Below, in pieces: positions 13,823 to 15,718 of a DNA stretch of 15,718 nt. Where the stretch lies: assembly GCA_947302065.1 (NCBI GenBank), contig CAMYUO010000008.1:1-15718 (forward strand). Reading direction: 5' to 3'. Origin of the DNA: an uncultured Clostridia bacterium (lineage in GTDB: Bacteria > Bacillota > Clostridia > Oscillospirales > Ruminococcaceae). The notes beneath the pieces are model-generated. The model searched no databases, was not told the DNA's origin, and saw nothing but the letters and a program-made list of their open reading frames with translations. A program made the translations under genes and the position numbers. The stretch's first letter is position 1. Every line of letters begins with the position of its first letter.

Positions 13823-15718
13823 ATGGATCATATGACTAATGTGCCGGGAATTTTCGGTTCTGACGTGTTCAATGAGTCGGTCATGAGGGAAAGACTCCCC
13901 AAGACTACCTACAAACAGCTCAAAAAGACGATAGAAGACGGCGTGCCGCTGGACAAGGATCTTGCAAATGTCGTTGCAAACGCAATGAAGGACTGGGCAG
14001 TTGAAAAAGGCTGCACACACTACACTCACTGGTTCCAGCCGATGACAGGTCTTACTGCCGAAAAGCTCGACAGCTTTATCACCCCGACTGATGACGGTCA
14101 TATAATCATGGAATTCTCGGGCAAGGAGCTTATCAAGGGCGAGCCTGATGCTTCAAGCTTCCCGTCGGGCGGACTCAGAGCCACATTTGAGGCAAGAGGC
14201 TACACCGCATGGGATCCGACCTCATACGCTTTCATAAAATCCAATACTCTGTGCATACCGACAGCGTTCTGCTCATACGGCGGCGAGGCACTGGATAAGA
14301 AAACTCCTCTGCTGCGTTCGGTAGATGCTATCAACAAGTCTGCACTGAGAGTGCTCAAGCTGTTCGGCTCAGATGCAACAAGAGTTATCGCAAACGCAGG
14401 TCCCGAGCAGGAGTATTTCCTAATCGACAGAGAGATGTATTCTCACAGAAAAGACCTTATCTTTGCAGGCAGGACTCTTTTCGGCGCACCGGCACCAAAG
14501 GGTCAGGAGCTTGATGACCACTATTTCGGAACTATCAAGACAAGAGTTGCCGCATACATGAAGGACCTTGACGAGCAGCTGTGGAGACTGGGCATCTATG
14601 CCAAGACCAAGCACAACGAGGTCGCACCTGCTCAGCACGAGCTTGCTCCTATCTATAACACGGTAAACATTGCTACCGACCACAACCAGCTGACAATGGA
14701 GATAATGAAGCGTACTGCAAGAAAGCACAGCTTCAAGTGCCTGCTGCACGAAAAGCCTTTTGAGGGCATCAACGGCTCGGGCAAGCACAACAACTGGTCG
14801 CTGGCAACAAACACAGGCGTAAATCTTCTCGAGCCGGGCAAAACGCCTGCCGAGAACGCACAGTTCCTGCTCGTGCTCGCAGCTGTAATAAAGGCTGTGA
14901 ACAAGCATCAGGATATCCTGCGTGCATCTGTTGCAACAGCAGGCAACGACCACAGACTCGGTGCGAGCGAGGCTCCTCCGGCTATCGTTTCTATCTTCCT
15001 CGGCGACGAGCTGACTGACATTCTGCAGTCTATCGTTGAGGGCACAAAGTACGAGGGCAAGAGAGTTGAAATGGAGATCGGCGTTGACGTTCTGCCGCAT
15101 TTCACAAAGGACACCACCGACAGAAACAGAACTTCCCCGTTCGCTTTCACAGGAAACAAGTTCGAGTTCAGAATGCCCGGATCGAGACTTTCCGTTGCAG
15201 GACCGAACACGGTCATCAACACTATCGTTGCAGAAACTTTCGACGAGTTTGCTGACATCCTCGAAAAGGCTGACAACTTCCAGGACGCTCTCGACGACCT
15301 TATCAAAAAGACTATCAAGGAAAATTCAAATATAATCTTCAACGGCAACGGCTATGCTGACGAGTGGTGCGCAGAGGCTGAAAAGAGAGGACTGCTCAAC
15401 CTCAAGACCACACCTGATGCTATCCCTTGCTTTGAGACTCCCGAGAACATCGCACTGTTTGAAAAGTACGGCGTTTACACCGAGACAGAGCTTCATTCGA
15501 GAGTTGAGATTCTGCTCGATGAGTATTGCAAGACGCTCTCTATCGAGGCAAACACGATGATAGACATGGCAAAGAAGGATATCCTGCCTGCCGTTGCAAC
15601 ATACATCAAGGAGCTTGCAAAGACTGCGGAGCTTGCAAAGACCTGCGGCGCAGACGTTTCATTTGAAACGGACATGGTAAAGCGCCTGTCGACACTTTCG
15701 GCACAGATGTACAAGAAC
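13823..15718 (+). CDS. glnN: Type III glutamine synthetase (3' end outside window)
   Basis: Makes glutamine from glutamate, ammonia and ATP; the main ammonium-assimilating enzyme in many gut Firmicutes and Bacteroidetes. 632 codons are present and the frame is still open at the right edge; GSIII is usually about 690-730 residues, so some 60-100 are missing. GSIII traits: the N-terminal [13 protein letters not shown], the glutamate-binding [23 protein letters not shown] (265-278; metal and substrate ligands), [14 protein letters not shown] (313-326; the conserved N..G.H loop) and FEFRMPGS (447-454). There is no resemblance to the shorter GSI layout. Two starts are possible: ATG 13823 with AAGGA five bases upstream, or ATG 13832 with AAAGGG nine bases upstream, a difference of three residues. 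Transcribed alone, behind the operon terminator and a long hairpin-rich gap. Confidence 0.95.
   Translation, partial: MDHMTNVPGIFGSDVFNESVMRERLPKTTYKQLKKTIEDGVPLDKDLANVVANAMKDWAVEKGCTHYTHWFQPMTGLTAEKLDSFITPTDDGHIIMEFSGKELIKGEPDASSFPSGGLRATFEARGYTAWDPTSYAFIKSNTLCIPTAFCSYGGEALDKKTPLLRSVDAINKSALRVLKLFGSDATRVIANAGPEQEYFLIDREMYSHRKDLIFAGRTLFGAPAPKGQELDDHYFGTIKTRVAAYMKDLDEQLWRLGIYAKTKHNEVAPAQHELAPIYNTVNIATDHNQLTMEIMKRTARKHSFKCLLHEKPFEGINGSGKHNNWSLATNTGVNLLEPGKTPAENAQFLLVLAAVIKAVNKHQDILRASVATAGNDHRLGASEAPPAIVSIFLGDELTDILQSIVEGTKYEGKRVEMEIGVDVLPHFTKDTTDRNRTSPFAFTGNKFEFRMPGSRLSVAGPNTVINTIVAETFDEFADILEKADNFQDALDDLIKKTIKENSNIIFNGNGYADEWCAEAEKRGLLNLKTTPDAIPCFETPENIALFEKYGVYTETELHSRVEILLDEYCKTLSIEANTMIDMAKKDILPAVATYIKELAKTAELAKTCGADVSFETDMVKRLSTLSAQMYKN

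Noticed and set aside
14420..15100. A 226-codon open frame on the minus strand inside glnN
   Set aside because: Shadow of the strongly conserved glutamine synthetase frame; no ribosome site and no domain.
1..15718. CRISPR array, tRNA, rRNA, transposase or phage genes
   Set aside because: No regularly spaced repeats, no cloverleaf with conserved tRNA boxes, and no transposase or phage-like protein in any frame.

Overview
The window looks like a chromosomal stretch of a low-to-mid-GC anaerobic Firmicute, most likely a Ruminococcus-like member of the Clostridia/Oscillospiraceae. This is inferred from the bacterial V-type ATPase operon, a type III glutamine synthetase, clostridial-style Shine-Dalgarno sites and protein style. 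No rRNA or other taxonomic marker is present, so the assignment is tentative.

Layout. (1) 1-191, minus: the start of a protein with a LacI/periplasmic-binding-like sensor domain, with its own strong promoter. (2) 508-2234, minus: a two-gene unit, an ACT-domain PheB-type protein followed by homoserine dehydrogenase. It has a near-consensus promoter upstream and an intrinsic terminator downstream. (3) 2583-13231, plus: a V-type ATPase operon in the order stalk coiled-coil (G/H-like), C, I, K, F, DUF6882-like protein, E, A, B, D, HdeD-like membrane protein, closed by a strong terminator near 13255. (4) 13232-13822: a gene-free stretch rich in hairpins. (5) 13823 to the right edge, plus: type III glutamine synthetase, cut by the window end.

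The V-ATPase couples ATP turnover by the A3B3 head to ion movement at the I/K interface. D and F form the central shaft, C joins the shaft to the K ring, and E with the small coiled-coil protein should form the peripheral stalks. All core parts are recognisable, but two genes are broken as written. Subunit C has an in-frame TAA at codon 93, and subunit A has a -1-type frameshift close to its C-terminus, restorable by one extra A in an AAAA run. Either the machine is decaying or silenced in this strain, or the sequence carries errors; the window alone cannot decide.

The most unusual feature is the set of hairpin-rich elements in the operon's gaps (after the stalk gene, after K, after B) and again between the operon and glnN. 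Two of them, 2991-3096 and 6625-6727, are inverted copies of one element whose linker is conserved while one of its stems differs in sequence but keeps its pairing. Another (11805-11910) folds on paper as a closed multibranch of four hairpins. A DUF6882-like gene placed between subunits F and E, and an HdeD-like gene at the end, are candidate accessory partners of the ATPase.
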